Part shown: positions 24,578 through 32,931 of the stretch, piece by piece
How the letters are laid out: every line of letters begins with the position of its first letter
Position numbering within the stretch: the stretch's first letter is position 1
Origin: JBDTSW01 sp963799815
GTDB lineage: Bacteria > Actinomycetota > Thermoleophilia > Solirubrobacterales > 70-9
Length of the DNA stretch: 64,000 nt
Reading direction: 5' to 3'
NCBI GenBank assembly: GCA_963799815.1
Contig: CAWCYG010000007.1
Location: forward strand, 136,541 to 200,540
Program-made: the position numbers and the translations under genes
Notes under the pieces: model-generated
What the model was told of the DNA's origin: nothing
The model's database searches: none
The model's input: the letters and a program-made list of their open reading frames with translations, nothing else

Positions 24578-25855
24578 ATGGAAGCGAGCGAGACCCCACA
24601 ACTACCGTTCGAGGGTGGCCGCCCAGGCGGCGAAGGCGTCGTGCGCGCGATCGACGACCGTCTCGTCGTCGAGCGCTTGGAAGTCAGCGACGAGCGGGCT
24701 GCTCGTGTGGTGCGCGAGCGCGCCAAGGCGGGGCAGCCGGGCCCGGAGACGGTGGCGAAGGCGATCGAGATCGGGGCACGCGTCCTCGACACCGAGGAAA
24801 CGGCCGCAAACGTGGACTATGTGCGGGCCGAGTTCGAGCGCCACGCCGGAGCACTCCGCGAACGGCTTGGCAAGACGCTCGAGGCGGGAGACCAGCAGCT
24901 GGCGGAGAGGATCGCCCAAAGCTTTGACAGCGAGCGCGACGGCTCCGTCCAGCGAGAGATCGACAAGCTCTTGGCTGAGGCGCTCGAGGAACAGCGCGAG
25001 CGGATCGTACGGTTGTTCTCGAGCGAGGATGGGGCCAACCCGCTCACCGACTTCAAGGCCGCCGTGGTCCGAGGCTTCAAGGCGCTCGACGAGCGCCAGC
25101 AAAACGAGGGTGAAGCGAACCGCAAGCGCATCGAGGCCCTGCAGCGCGAGATGGTCGAGCTGAAGGAGCGCGACGAGGCCGACCGCCGGGTCGCCGACGA
25201 GGCCGAGCGAGGAACCGCCAAGGGCCGCACCTTCGAGGAGCGCGCGTTTCGGGCGCTCGAGGGCGTCGCGGCGCTGCGTGGCGACTGCGCTTCACACACG
25301 GGTGGCGAAGGCGCGGAGGGCGGCGGCAAGAAGGGCGACGTGCTCGTGGAGCTCGGGGCGGCCGACGGTCCCTCGCTCGGGCGCATCGTGTTCGAGGTCA
25401 AGGACAAGCGGCTCTCCAAGAACGAGGCATGGGCAGAGCTCAACGCCGCGATGAGCGCTCGGGCGGCGAGCTTTGGCGTCCTGGTCGTCGCCGGCGACGA
25501 GCGCGTCCCCGCCGGCCGCGAAACCCTGACCGAGTACGAGGGAAACAAGATGATCGTGGCGGTTGACCGCGAGGAGCCCGACGGGATCTGCCTGGTCACC
25601 GCCTATCGGCTGGCCGCGGCCCGGGTGGCACTGGCGCGCGACACCGATCTCGAGGTCGACGCTGTGGCCGTACGCGACACCGCGGCGGACGCAATCTCCC
25701 TGTTGCGCCAGGCGCAGGCGATCCGCTCGACCCTCACGGGCATCAAGACCTCCTCCGACAAGGCGAGGGCCGGCCTGGACGGGCTCGTCGCCTCGCTGGA
25801 AGAGAAGCTGCGGCGGATCGAATCGCTGGTCGCCGAGGCCGCGCCCGGCGAGTAG
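24578..25855 (+). CDS. Coiled-coil protein with PD-(D/E)XK nuclease-like domain
   Basis: 425 residues. Residues about 40-225 are highly charged and helical (long Glu/Arg-rich coiled coil). From about 230 a compact domain has KKGDVLVELG, IVFEVKDKRLSKNEAW and FGVLVVAGDERVPAG: an aspartate followed by E-V-K, the core of restriction-endonuclease-like folds, as in DUF2130-type proteins. A second helical stretch ends the protein. It may cut or bind DNA; whether it is active is unknown. Divergent from ccr, 97 bp apart. Function in repair, defence or chromosome handling is open. Confidence 0.6.
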   Translation: MEASETPQLPFEGGRPGGEGVVRAIDDRLVVERLEVSDERAARVVRERAKAGQPGPETVAKAIEIGARVLDTEETAANVDYVRAEFERHAGALRERLGKTLEAGDQQLAERIAQSFDSERDGSVQREIDKLLAEALEEQRERIVRLFSSEDGANPLTDFKAAVVRGFKALDERQQNEGEANRKRIEALQREMVELKERDEADRRVADEAERGTAKGRTFEERAFRALEGVAALRGDCASHTGGEGAEGGGKKGDVLVELGAADGPSLGRIVFEVKDKRLSKNEAWAELNAAMSARAASFGVLVVAGDERVPAGRETLTEYEGNKMIVAVDREEPDGICLVTAYRLAAARVALARDTDLEVDAVAVRDTAADAISLLRQAQAIRSTLTGIKTSSDKARAGLDGLVASLEEKLRRIESLVAEAAPGE

Positions 25856-25858
25856 CCG

Positions 25859-26311
25859 CTACGGCAAGAGCAGCTCGTCCTTGGAGCTCTCGCGCTCGGG
25901 CCCAACCTTGACCTGGGCGGGCCTCGCGTCGGAGCGCTCGCCCCCGTTCACCTCATAGTCCCCCTGGCTCACGTCGGCCTTGAGGTTGCCGACGCCGCCC
26001 GGGGGGATCTCGCCGGACGCCTGATTGTCCTCGGAAGCCGGGCCGACAAGCGTGAGGCTGACCGGGTCATCGGACTGGTTCGAGACCGTGAAGTTCACGA
26101 TCCCGGCTCCGAATGAGTCGGGCGAGACGACGACCTTCTCGCGATCGATCTTCGCCGTCACCACGATCGGGGCCGCCGGTCGCGGCTCGTTGGCGAAGTC
26201 GCTGTCATCGCCGCATGCCGCGAGCAGAAGCGGTGCGGCCGCAAGGGCGGCGAGGCGTCTGACCCTGGCCGTGCGTAGTCCGCTCGAGCGGAAAGCCTCC
26301 CTCGTGCCCAT
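25859..26311 (-). CDS. Lipoprotein with cupredoxin-like domain
   Basis: 150 residues with a lipoprotein signal (LAALAAAPLLLAAC, Cys at about 33). The mature domain (IVVTAKIDREKVVVSPDSFGAGIVNFTVSNQSDDPVS... SQGDYEVNGG) has the strand order of plastocyanin/cupredoxin-like folds but lacks the Cys/Met copper ligands, so it probably does not bind type 1 copper. Role unknown. Convergent with the coiled-coil gene, 3 bp apart. Confidence 0.7.
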   Translation of the reverse strand: MGTREAFRSSGLRTARVRRLAALAAAPLLLAACGDDSDFANEPRPAAPIVVTAKIDREKVVVSPDSFGAGIVNFTVSNQSDDPVSLTLVGPASEDNQASGEIPPGGVGNLKADVSQGDYEVNGGERSDARPAQVKVGPERESSKDELLLP

Positions 26312-26368
26312 CTCGACGCCGAACCCTACGGGAAAGCCCTCGGGCCCCGCGCCGGGCGGGGAGCCTGC

Positions 26369-27316
26369 TCAGAACGGGAGTTCTGCGACCTCCGCGGTCG
26401 CGTTCTCGCCCACATCGACCGTCGCGCCCGGCTCGGCCTCGCGCCGGACGATCGCCAGCCCAATTGCCCCGAGCGCGGGGGAGAGAACGGCCGTTCCCAC
26501 GCTTCCGACCTCACGCTCTCCCAGGGTGATGGGCTCGCCACCGGCAACCTGGCCCTCCAGCCGCAGCCCTCTCAGGTGACGGTTCGGCTTGCCCCTGTAG
26601 TGCAGCCGTGCGACCGTCTCCTGGCCGATGTAGCACCCCTTGGTGAAGGAAACGGCCCGGTCGTTGATCCCGGCCTCCTGGGGCATCGTCGCCGTCGTCA
26701 TCTCGAACCCGAAGCGCGGGCGGCCGCTCTCCACCCGGACGACCTCGGCAGCGGGCTCGCCCACCTCGGCGGCGCCTGCCGCGATCAAGGCCTCGCTGAG
26801 CGCAGCGGTGTCGTCGCGCGCCACGATCAGGTCAATCCCCACATCGGTAGTCACCGCTCGAGCTTCGACGCCGCCGACCCTGAGTTCGCGGTGCGAGTGT
26901 TCGGTGCCGGACGGCGCGCTCGTGACCTCCGCGGCCGCCGGGCCGATCACGCTCACGACTGTGGTCCCCTCGCTGCGGTCCTCGATCTCGACCTCGCGGC
27001 CCACCTTGTACATCTGAAGATGGCGGCTGACCGCCGGCGTGGCGATGGCCTCGAGCTCGATCCAGAGGGCGTCGGGTGCCCGGCGCAGGACCCGCATGTC
27101 ACCCCGGAGGCGGCCCTTTCGGTCGAGCAGGGCCGCATAGCAGCCTTCGCCGGGAGAGAGCGCCTCGATCTCGTTGGTGAGCTGCCCCTGGAGGTATTCC
27201 GCCGCCTCTGCGCCGCGCACCGCAAGCACGTCTCTGCTCGCCCGCTCGAGGAAGCCGGCGCCCTCCCGCAACTCCCGGTACTGCCCGTCCAGCTCGATCT
27301 GGGCTGTTGCCTCCAC
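26369..27316 (-). CDS. ygfZ: Folate-binding YgfZ/GcvT-family protein
   Basis: 315 residues in the aminomethyltransferase fold. The signature KGCYIGQETVARLHYRGK (about 226-243) contains the conserved cysteine that defines YgfZ proteins, which use tetrahydrofolate to help maintain Fe-S enzymes. AAEYLQGQLTNEI near residue 40 and RPRFGFEM fit too. GTG start at 27316, 60 bp from the divergent multicopper oxidase. Confidence 0.88.
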   Translation of the reverse strand: MEATAQIELDGQYRELREGAGFLERASRDVLAVRGAEAAEYLQGQLTNEIEALSPGEGCYAALLDRKGRLRGDMRVLRRAPDALWIELEAIATPAVSRHLQMYKVGREVEIEDRSEGTTVVSVIGPAAAEVTSAPSGTEHSHRELRVGGVEARAVTTDVGIDLIVARDDTAALSEALIAAGAAEVGEPAAEVVRVESGRPRFGFEMTTATMPQEAGINDRAVSFTKGCYIGQETVARLHYRGKPNRHLRGLRLEGQVAGGEPITLGEREVGSVGTAVLSPALGAIGLAIVRREAEPGATVDVGENATAEVAELPF

Positions 27317-27350
27317 GCAGCTGATTGTAGGAACGAGAGCGCGCCTCTAA

Positions 27351-27383
27351 GGTTTTGATATGCCAAAATCTATGTTGTGGCAT
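27351..27383. promoter_or_regulatory. Overlapping inverted repeats before the multicopper oxidase
   Basis: Two candidate operators: TTTTG (27353-27357) with CAAAA (27364-27368), and ATGCCA (27360-27365) with TGGCAT (27378-27383). They lie in an AT-rich patch between the divergent ygfZ and oxidase genes and cover the oxidase GTG. Since the same operon ends in a DtxR/MntR-type regulator, metal-dependent repression here is likely but unproven. Confidence 0.45.
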
Positions 27384-28456
27384 CTAGAAAGCTGACACGA
27401 CGACGCCTGATCGCTTCGGGTGCAGCGGCTGCGCCCGCAATCGCGGCGCTCCACGAAGTCGTTCCTCACGAAGGGCTCCACAGCGCCCTCGGCGGAGACC
27501 AGCATGCGAGCGCGGCGCAGACGGGCCACGGGATGGGCCACGGGTCTGGGAAGGGGCTCGCCATCCACGACGGCTTCGGCGAGGGCACGGTGGATCACGA
27601 CGCGAACGGGTTCGACCCCTCCGAGGTTGTGCGCGATTTCGACTACGGCGAGATCAGCAAGCTGCCCGACGGCCGCACCCTGCGCGAATGGACCGTGCTG
27701 GCGCAGGACAGGGAGATCGAGGTCGCGCCCGGTATCACCTATCCGGCGTGGACGTACAACGGGCGGATTCCGGGGCCCACCTTTCGGTGCACGCAGGGTG
27801 ATCGCCTGCGGATCCGGTTCATAAACGGCTCCGAGCACGCGCACACGATCCACTTTCATGGATTCCACCCTGACTTCATGGACGGGATGCCAGGGATCGG
27901 TGAGGGCAGGGGAGGCGGCTCGATCGCCACCGGCGAGCAGTTCACATACGAGTTCGACGCGGAGCCCTTCGGCCTCCACCTCTACCACTGCCACGTGATG
28001 CCGCTCGCGGCCCACATCGCCAAAGGCCTCTACGGCGCGCTTGTGATCGACCCGCCACAGCCCCGGCCGGCGGCCGACGAGCTGGTGATGGTCATGAACG
28101 GCTTCGACACGAACTTCGACGGAGAGAACGAGATCTACGCCGTCAACTCGATCCCCTTTCACTACGTCGAGGAGCCGATCCGCGTAAAGCGTGGAGAGCT
28201 GGTGCGGATCTACCTCGTGAACCTGCTCGAGTTCGACCAGATCAACTCGTTTCATGTCCACGCCAACTTCTTCGACTACTACCCGACCGGCACCCGCCTC
28301 GACCCCGTGGACTTCACGGACACGATCGTTCAGGGGCAGGGCCAGCGCGGGATCCTCGAGCTTCGCTTCCCCTATGCGGGCCGCTTCATGTTCCACGCCC
28401 ACAAGACCGAGTTCGCCGAGCTCGGTTGGCTCGGTTTCTTCGAGGTCGCCGACTGA
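27377..28456 (+). CDS. Two-domain multicopper oxidase, Tat-exported
   Basis: 359 residues. The N-terminus RKLTRRRLIASGAAAAP is a twin-arginine signal, followed by a His-rich linker (GHGMGHGSGKG). Copper ligands are visible at HTIHFHGFH (156-164), HLYHCHVMPL (201-210, Cys205), SFHVHANF (292-298) and FMFHAHKTE (338-345). Two cupredoxin domains make it a small laccase/nitrite-reductase-like type that would act outside the membrane, oxidising a metal or phenol with oxygen. The GTG at 27377 has no clear ribosome site. First gene of an oxidase-ZIP-DtxR operon, so oxidation of iron or manganese is a good hypothesis. Confidence 0.82.
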   Translation: MASRKLTRRRLIASGAAAAPAIAALHEVVPHEGLHSALGGDQHASAAQTGHGMGHGSGKGLAIHDGFGEGTVDHDANGFDPSEVVRDFDYGEISKLPDGRTLREWTVLAQDREIEVAPGITYPAWTYNGRIPGPTFRCTQGDRLRIRFINGSEHAHTIHFHGFHPDFMDGMPGIGEGRGGGSIATGEQFTYEFDAEPFGLHLYHCHVMPLAAHIAKGLYGALVIDPPQPRPAADELVMVMNGFDTNFDGENEIYAVNSIPFHYVEEPIRVKRGELVRIYLVNLLEFDQINSFHVHANFFDYYPTGTRLDPVDFTDTIVQGQGQRGILELRFPYAGRFMFHAHKTEFAELGWLGFFEVAD

Positions 28457-29664
28457 TGGAAGCCGGCACCGCGACCGATCGCGCCACGGCTGGCCTGCCG
28501 GGCTGGCTTTTGGGCGCGATCCCGCTGGCGCTGATCGCGCTGGCCATCGGCGGCTTCGCGCTGCTGGGCGGCCCTGGCCTGGGCGAGCGCACGGGCCCGC
28601 CAGTCGAGGAGCTCACGGTCGAGCGCACCGTCTTGCGGCCAGGGGAGATCGAGGTCAGCATCCGCAACGACGGCCCCGACGCGGTCGAGGTGGCACAGAT
28701 CACCGTAAACGAGGCATTCCTGCCATTCGACGGCCCCGAGGGCGGCCGCGTCGGCCGCCTGGGCGGGGCCAGCTTCACCGTCCCGTACGACTGGGTGGAG
28801 GGCGAGGGCTACGGGATCACCATCTTCACCTCGACCGGGGGGACGATCGACCACGAGATCCCCGTTGCCGTCGAGACCCCCGAGGCCGACGCCGGGTTCT
28901 TCGGGCTGATGGCGCTCCTCGGGATCTACGTGGGCGTGATTCCGGTGAGCCTTGGGATGCTCTGGCTTCCCTTCGTGCGCCGCGTGGGGCCGGATTGGCT
29001 GCGGGTTCTGATCGCGTTTACGGTTGGGCTCCTCGCCTTCCTCGCGATCGATGCGGGCTTGGAGGGGCTTGAGATCGCCGCTGCGGGCCCGGGCGCCTTC
29101 GGCGGCCCGGCCCTGGTCTTCCTGGGAGCTCTGGTCGCCTACCTCGCCCTCTCGGGAGTCGACGCGTACCTGTCACGACGCCGACAGCGCGCCGGCGCCG
29201 AGGGAGGGACTTCGGCGGCACCCTACCTCGCTCTGCTGGTGGCGATCGGGATCGGGCTGCACAACCTCGGCGAGGGGCTCGCGATCGGCTCCTCCTACGC
29301 CGCGGGGGCCCTGGCGCTGGGAACCTTCCTCGTGATCGGCTTCGCCATCCACAACACCACGGAGGGGCTCGCGATCGTCGCTCCCCTGGCCAACGCCCGC
29401 CCAACCTTCGGCCGCCTCGCCGCGCTCGGCTTGATCGCGGGAGCGCCGGCCATCCTCGGCGCCTGGATCGGCGCCGCGGCCTATAACCCCAGCGCCGCGG
29501 CCTTCCTCTTCGGCGTTGGAGTCGGGGCGATCGTTCAGGTCATCGTCCAGCTCGCGCCGTTGATGCGTGATGATGAGGGCCGCCTGTTCGGGCCGGCGGC
29601 CGTCGGTGGCCTGCTATCGGGGATCGCTGTGCTCTACATCACCGGGCTCCTGGTGGCCGCGTAG
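28456..29664 (+). CDS. ZIP-family divalent metal transporter with extracytoplasmic domain
   Basis: 402 residues; ATG overlaps the oxidase stop (TGATG). After one membrane helix (about 17-38) comes a beta-rich domain of ~100 residues outside the membrane (LRPGEIEVSIRNDGPDAVEVAQ), then seven or so helices of a ZIP transporter. Metal-site motifs are HNLGEGLAIGSS and HNTTEGLAIVAP in the fourth and fifth helices. ZIP proteins move Zn, Fe or Mn into the cytoplasm. The added N-terminal domain might dock to the oxidase. Followed after 2 bp by the DtxR regulator. Confidence 0.85.
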   Translation: MEAGTATDRATAGLPGWLLGAIPLALIALAIGGFALLGGPGLGERTGPPVEELTVERTVLRPGEIEVSIRNDGPDAVEVAQITVNEAFLPFDGPEGGRVGRLGGASFTVPYDWVEGEGYGITIFTSTGGTIDHEIPVAVETPEADAGFFGLMALLGIYVGVIPVSLGMLWLPFVRRVGPDWLRVLIAFTVGLLAFLAIDAGLEGLEIAAAGPGAFGGPALVFLGALVAYLALSGVDAYLSRRRQRAGAEGGTSAAPYLALLVAIGIGLHNLGEGLAIGSSYAAGALALGTFLVIGFAIHNTTEGLAIVAPLANARPTFGRLAALGLIAGAPAILGAWIGAAAYNPSAAAFLFGVGVGAIVQVIVQLAPLMRDDEGRLFGPAAVGGLLSGIAVLYITGLLVAA

Positions 29665-29666
29665 CG

Positions 29667-30368
29667 ATGGCCCGCGCGACCGCTCATTCCGGCTTCAGGC
29701 GCGACCCGGCCGCGACGAACTCCGAGGCGGTCGAGGACTACGCCAAGGCGATCCACGCTCTGCACGATCGCGGCGAAGGCCCCGTCTCGACCTCGGCGCT
29801 CGCCGAGCGTCTCGGTGTGTCGCCCGGCACCGTCACCGCGATGCTGAAGCGGATGGGCGAGACGGGACTGGTGAAACACGTCCCTTACCACGGAGTGACG
29901 CTCACCCCCGCTGGCGAGCGAGTCGCGCTGGAGGTCATTCGTCACCATCGCCTCTTGGAGGCCTATCTGGCGGAGGCGCTGGGGATGCCCTGGGACCGCG
30001 TCCACGACGAGGCGGAGGTCTTGGAGCACTACATCTCCGAGGACCTCGAGGAAAGGATCGCCGCAGCGCTCGGCGATCCCGCCGTCGATCCGCACGGGGA
30101 TCCGATCCCCGACCGGAGGCTGAAGGTCGCCGCCGACGAGGGGACCCCCCTGGCGAGCCTTGAGCCGGGCGACGCGGGTACCTTCGCGCGCGTTTCGGAT
30201 TCCGATCCCGAGATGCTGCGCTACCTCGCCGAGCGCGGCATCCGCCCCGGCGCCTCCCTCGTGGTGCGCGAGCGACAGCCCTTCGGGGGCCCGCTCACGG
30301 TCGAGGTTGGCGGCTCTCGGCACGCGATCGGCGGCAAGCTCGCGGAGCGCATGCTGGTCGAGGGGTAG
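29667..30368 (+). CDS. DtxR/MntR-family metal-dependent repressor
   Basis: 233 residues: winged HTH (STSALAERLGVSPGTVTAMLKRM, 41-63), dimer/metal domain (about 85-150) and a C-terminal FeoA/SH3-like domain (about 155-230). Aligning by eye, the DtxR iron ligand Met10 is Asp24 here (VEDY) and Cys102 is Glu117 (HDEAEVLEH), with Glu120 and His121 kept. Asp and Glu at these positions are the manganese-type ligands of MntR, although the MntR Glu11 position is Lys27. It probably represses its own operon when metal is plentiful. Confidence 0.85.
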   Translation: MARATAHSGFRRDPAATNSEAVEDYAKAIHALHDRGEGPVSTSALAERLGVSPGTVTAMLKRMGETGLVKHVPYHGVTLTPAGERVALEVIRHHRLLEAYLAEALGMPWDRVHDEAEVLEHYISEDLEERIAAALGDPAVDPHGDPIPDRRLKVAADEGTPLASLEPGDAGTFARVSDSDPEMLRYLAERGIRPGASLVVRERQPFGGPLTVEVGGSRHAIGGKLAERMLVEG

Positions 30369-30379
30369 TCTCACCGCGC

Positions 30380-30742
30380 ATGGCGCTCGCCGACGACTTC
30401 CAGCAGATCCTCGATTCGCTGCCCGACGACTGGACCGACGTCGTCTGCGACCTGCGGATCACGAACGAGGAGCTCTATGTGGATGCGGCGGTTCTGCTCA
30501 CGCAGGTAAACGCGCAGCCCTACTCCAAAGCCGATTGGCACTGGCGCATCAACGTGGCCCATACCTTCGGCCATGCCGCGGCCGCGGAGACGGTCCTGGG
30601 CACCTTGCGGCTCCTTGACGAGGAGGGGATCGACGGAGAGTTGGTCCTTCGGGACTTCAGCGAGGGGCGTGCCGAAGTCGTACAGATGTGGGGCCGTCCC
30701 GAGTCGGTCAGGCGCGAGTTCCGCGACAGGCGCTCACTTTAG
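30380..30742 (+). CDS. Conserved small protein of unknown function
   Basis: 120 residues, soluble, starting MALADDFQQILDSLPDDWTDVVCDLRI. The pattern of alternating strands (ELYVDAAVLLTQVNAQ, WHWRINVAHTFGHAAA, GELVLRDFSEGRAEVVQMWG) suggests a compact alpha/beta fold. No motif tells its role. It follows the DtxR gene by 11 bp and could belong to the same transcript. Confidence 0.6.
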   Translation: MALADDFQQILDSLPDDWTDVVCDLRITNEELYVDAAVLLTQVNAQPYSKADWHWRINVAHTFGHAAAAETVLGTLRLLDEEGIDGELVLRDFSEGRAEVVQMWGRPESVRREFRDRRSL

Positions 30743-30754
30743 ACTGGGGCCCGC

Positions 30755-31366
30755 GTGAGCTTCGTCTCGCTCATCCCGATGGCGTTCGTGATGATCGCCG
30801 GCCCGCAGATCCTGAGCGCGATCTTTCTGGCGACGAGCAAGGATTGGCGACGGAACTCGCTGGCCTACGTGTTCGGTGCGTCGCTCTCGATCACGGCCAT
30901 CGTCACCGCGGCGTACTTCCTCAGCAACGGAGCGCGTTCGGGTAACGAGCCGAGCGACACGATCTACATCATCGTCCTCGTGCTGCTGGTCCTGGCGGCG
31001 CTCCGGACTTACCTGAAGCGTGAGGAATCCGAGCCGCCGAAATGGATGGGCAAGCTCCAGACAGCCACGCCCGGCTTCTCGTTCAAGCTTGGTTTCCTGC
31101 TGCTTGGCGTCTTCCCGACCGACATTCTGACCTCGGTCGCAGTGGGCTCCTACCTCGGAAACCACGGCGACCCCTGGTGGCACCTGCTTCCCTTCCTCGG
31201 ACTGACCCTCTTGCTCCTGGCGCTCCCGCTGATCCTCATTTTCATTTTCGGTGAGCGCGCGCAAGCGTTCCTGCCAAAGGCGCGGGACTGGATGAATCAG
31301 AACTCGTGGGTGGTGAGCGAGATCGTCATCGGTCTGTTCATCGTGCTCACGGCGACAAACCTCTAG
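30755..31366 (+). CDS. GAP/LysE-superfamily membrane protein
   Basis: 203 residues with about six membrane segments. FVMIAGPQILSAIFLATSKDWRRNS at the start and GFLLLGVFPTDILTSVAVGSYL in the middle are typical of the GAP (Sap) family, related to LysE exporters and in actinobacteria linked to lipid or cell-envelope export. GTG start at 30755. Transported substrate unknown. Confidence 0.75.
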   Translation: MSFVSLIPMAFVMIAGPQILSAIFLATSKDWRRNSLAYVFGASLSITAIVTAAYFLSNGARSGNEPSDTIYIIVLVLLVLAALRTYLKREESEPPKWMGKLQTATPGFSFKLGFLLLGVFPTDILTSVAVGSYLGNHGDPWWHLLPFLGLTLLLLALPLILIFIFGERAQAFLPKARDWMNQNSWVVSEIVIGLFIVLTATNL

Positions 31367-32287
31367 CTAGCCTGCTCCCGCCGGCAGCGGGGCCAGACGA
31401 TGCACGTCCCGCAGCTTGACCTGGGTGGGGACGTCGAATGCGTCTTCGGCGAGTAGGGCGTCGAGCTGAGCCTCCTGCGTCTCGCGCACGAGTCCGTCGC
31501 CCGCACCGACCAGGGCATCGAGCCCCTCGCGCGGCGACCGCTCTACGCTCGCGTAGCCGCCCCGGGTCGCCCCTCTCACCGCTCGAACCAGCCCGGGCCG
31601 GTCCTCGAGCGTCCCCCGCGAGGTTGCGAGGAGCAGCTCGGGATAGCGTGGGGATCCGTAGTCGTCGACCCGGAACTCCCGCGTGGGGACCCCGAGCTCG
31701 CGCAGAGCGACGCCCTCCGCGTTCCAGAATGCCGTCGCGGCATCGATGCGCCCTGCCGAGAGCGCAGCCACCGAGTCGAACCCGATCGTGACCCGCCTTA
31801 CCGTTGCCGCGTCGGCGCCGTCGGCTGCCAGCACCGCATCGAGCACCACCTCGTCGGACGGCAGGCCGGTGACGCCGACTTCGGCGCCCTCGAGGTCACG
31901 CGGCCGGCGGATCTCGTCGCTGGGAGCGGCGATCACCGCAGCCAGGGGCCGGCCCACGATGGCGTCGACGGCCACGATGTCCGCGCCTCGGCGGCGCGCG
32001 AGCGCGTAATCGCTGATGTCGAGGATCGCGAACTCGGCGCGGCCCGCCGCCAGCAGCTTTGGCGCGTCGGTGGAGGCGCCGGGCGCGCGAACCTCGAGCT
32101 CGACGCCGCGCTCCTCGTACAGCCCCTCGTCGAGCGCCGCGTAGATCCCGGTGTGCACGGCGTTGGGCTGGAAATCCAGCACGAGGGTCGCCTCCTTCGA
32201 GGCGCCCGGTTCAGCGCCGTCGCCTCCGCAGGCCGGCAGGCACAGCGCGAGCGCGACGGCCGCCAGCGACGCTGCGACCCTCCGCAT
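31367..32287 (-). CDS. ABC transporter substrate-binding lipoprotein (NMT1/THI5-like)
   Basis: 306 residues with lipoprotein signal (ALALCLPAC, Cys at about 20). LDFQPNAVHTGIYAALDEGLYEERGVELEV and the later RAEFAILDISDYALARR, GFDSVAALSAGRIDAATAFWNAEGV are characteristic of NMT1/THI5-like binding proteins for pyrimidine, thiamine-precursor or sulfonate ligands. No permease or ATPase gene is adjacent, so its transporter is elsewhere or absent. Confidence 0.83.
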   Translation of the reverse strand: MRRVAASLAAVALALCLPACGGDGAEPGASKEATLVLDFQPNAVHTGIYAALDEGLYEERGVELEVRAPGASTDAPKLLAAGRAEFAILDISDYALARRRGADIVAVDAIVGRPLAAVIAAPSDEIRRPRDLEGAEVGVTGLPSDEVVLDAVLAADGADAATVRRVTIGFDSVAALSAGRIDAATAFWNAEGVALRELGVPTREFRVDDYGSPRYPELLLATSRGTLEDRPGLVRAVRGATRGGYASVERSPREGLDALVGAGDGLVRETQEAQLDALLAEDAFDVPTQVKLRDVHRLAPLPAGAG

Positions 32288-32313
32288 GTGCGCGGGCAGG
32301 ATAGCCTTGCCCA

Positions 32314-32868
32314 GTGGCTGACCATGGGCTCGACGACAAGCTCCTCGCCCTCATCGAGATCCCCAAGGGAAGCCGCAACAAGTACGAGTACGACGAGGGG
32401 ATCGGCGAGGTAATCCTCGATCGCTTCCTCTCCTCCTCGACCGTCTACCCAACCGACTACGGCTATCTGATCGGCCACCGTGGTCGCGACGGGGACCCGC
32501 TCGACACGCTCGTGTGCGTCTCGGAGCCGACTTTCCCGGGCTGCGTCATCCCCGTGAAGCCGATCGCGCACTTCGACATGCGCGATGAGAAGGGGCAGGA
32601 CGACAAGATCATCTGCGTTCCCTTGAACGACCCCCAGTGGAACCAGCTCGACGACTTGGACGACCTGACGGAGCAGTTTCAGCTGGAGGTCGCCCACTTC
32701 TTCTCGGTCTACAAGCAGCTCGACCACAAGCCCGTCGAGATCGGCGGCTTCTCGGACAAGGAAAAGGCCCTCGAGGTGATCGAGGAGGCAAAACGCCTGC
32801 ACGAGGAGGAAGAGGCGGGCAAGGGAGACGAGGGCGGCGCGGGCGAGGAACGCACGGACAAGGGTTAG
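32314..32868 (+). CDS. ppa: Inorganic pyrophosphatase (family I)
   Basis: Hydrolyses pyrophosphate, pulling CoA-ligase and polymerase reactions forward. The 184-residue protein has the family I core: EIPKGSRNKYEYDE, STVYPTDYGYLIG, the signature DGDPLDTLVC (metal aspartates) and KPIAHFDMRDEKGQDDKIICV. A charged C-terminal tail (about 155-184) is added. GTG start at 32314. Confidence 0.95.
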   Translation: MADHGLDDKLLALIEIPKGSRNKYEYDEGIGEVILDRFLSSSTVYPTDYGYLIGHRGRDGDPLDTLVCVSEPTFPGCVIPVKPIAHFDMRDEKGQDDKIICVPLNDPQWNQLDDLDDLTEQFQLEVAHFFSVYKQLDHKPVEIGGFSDKEKALEVIEEAKRLHEEEEAGKGDEGGAGEERTDKG

Positions 32869-32931
32869 CGGCGCGCCGGCTGAGGGGATGGCTAGACTCC
32901 CGCGCCGTCAACTTTCCTTAGGAGGGATTCA

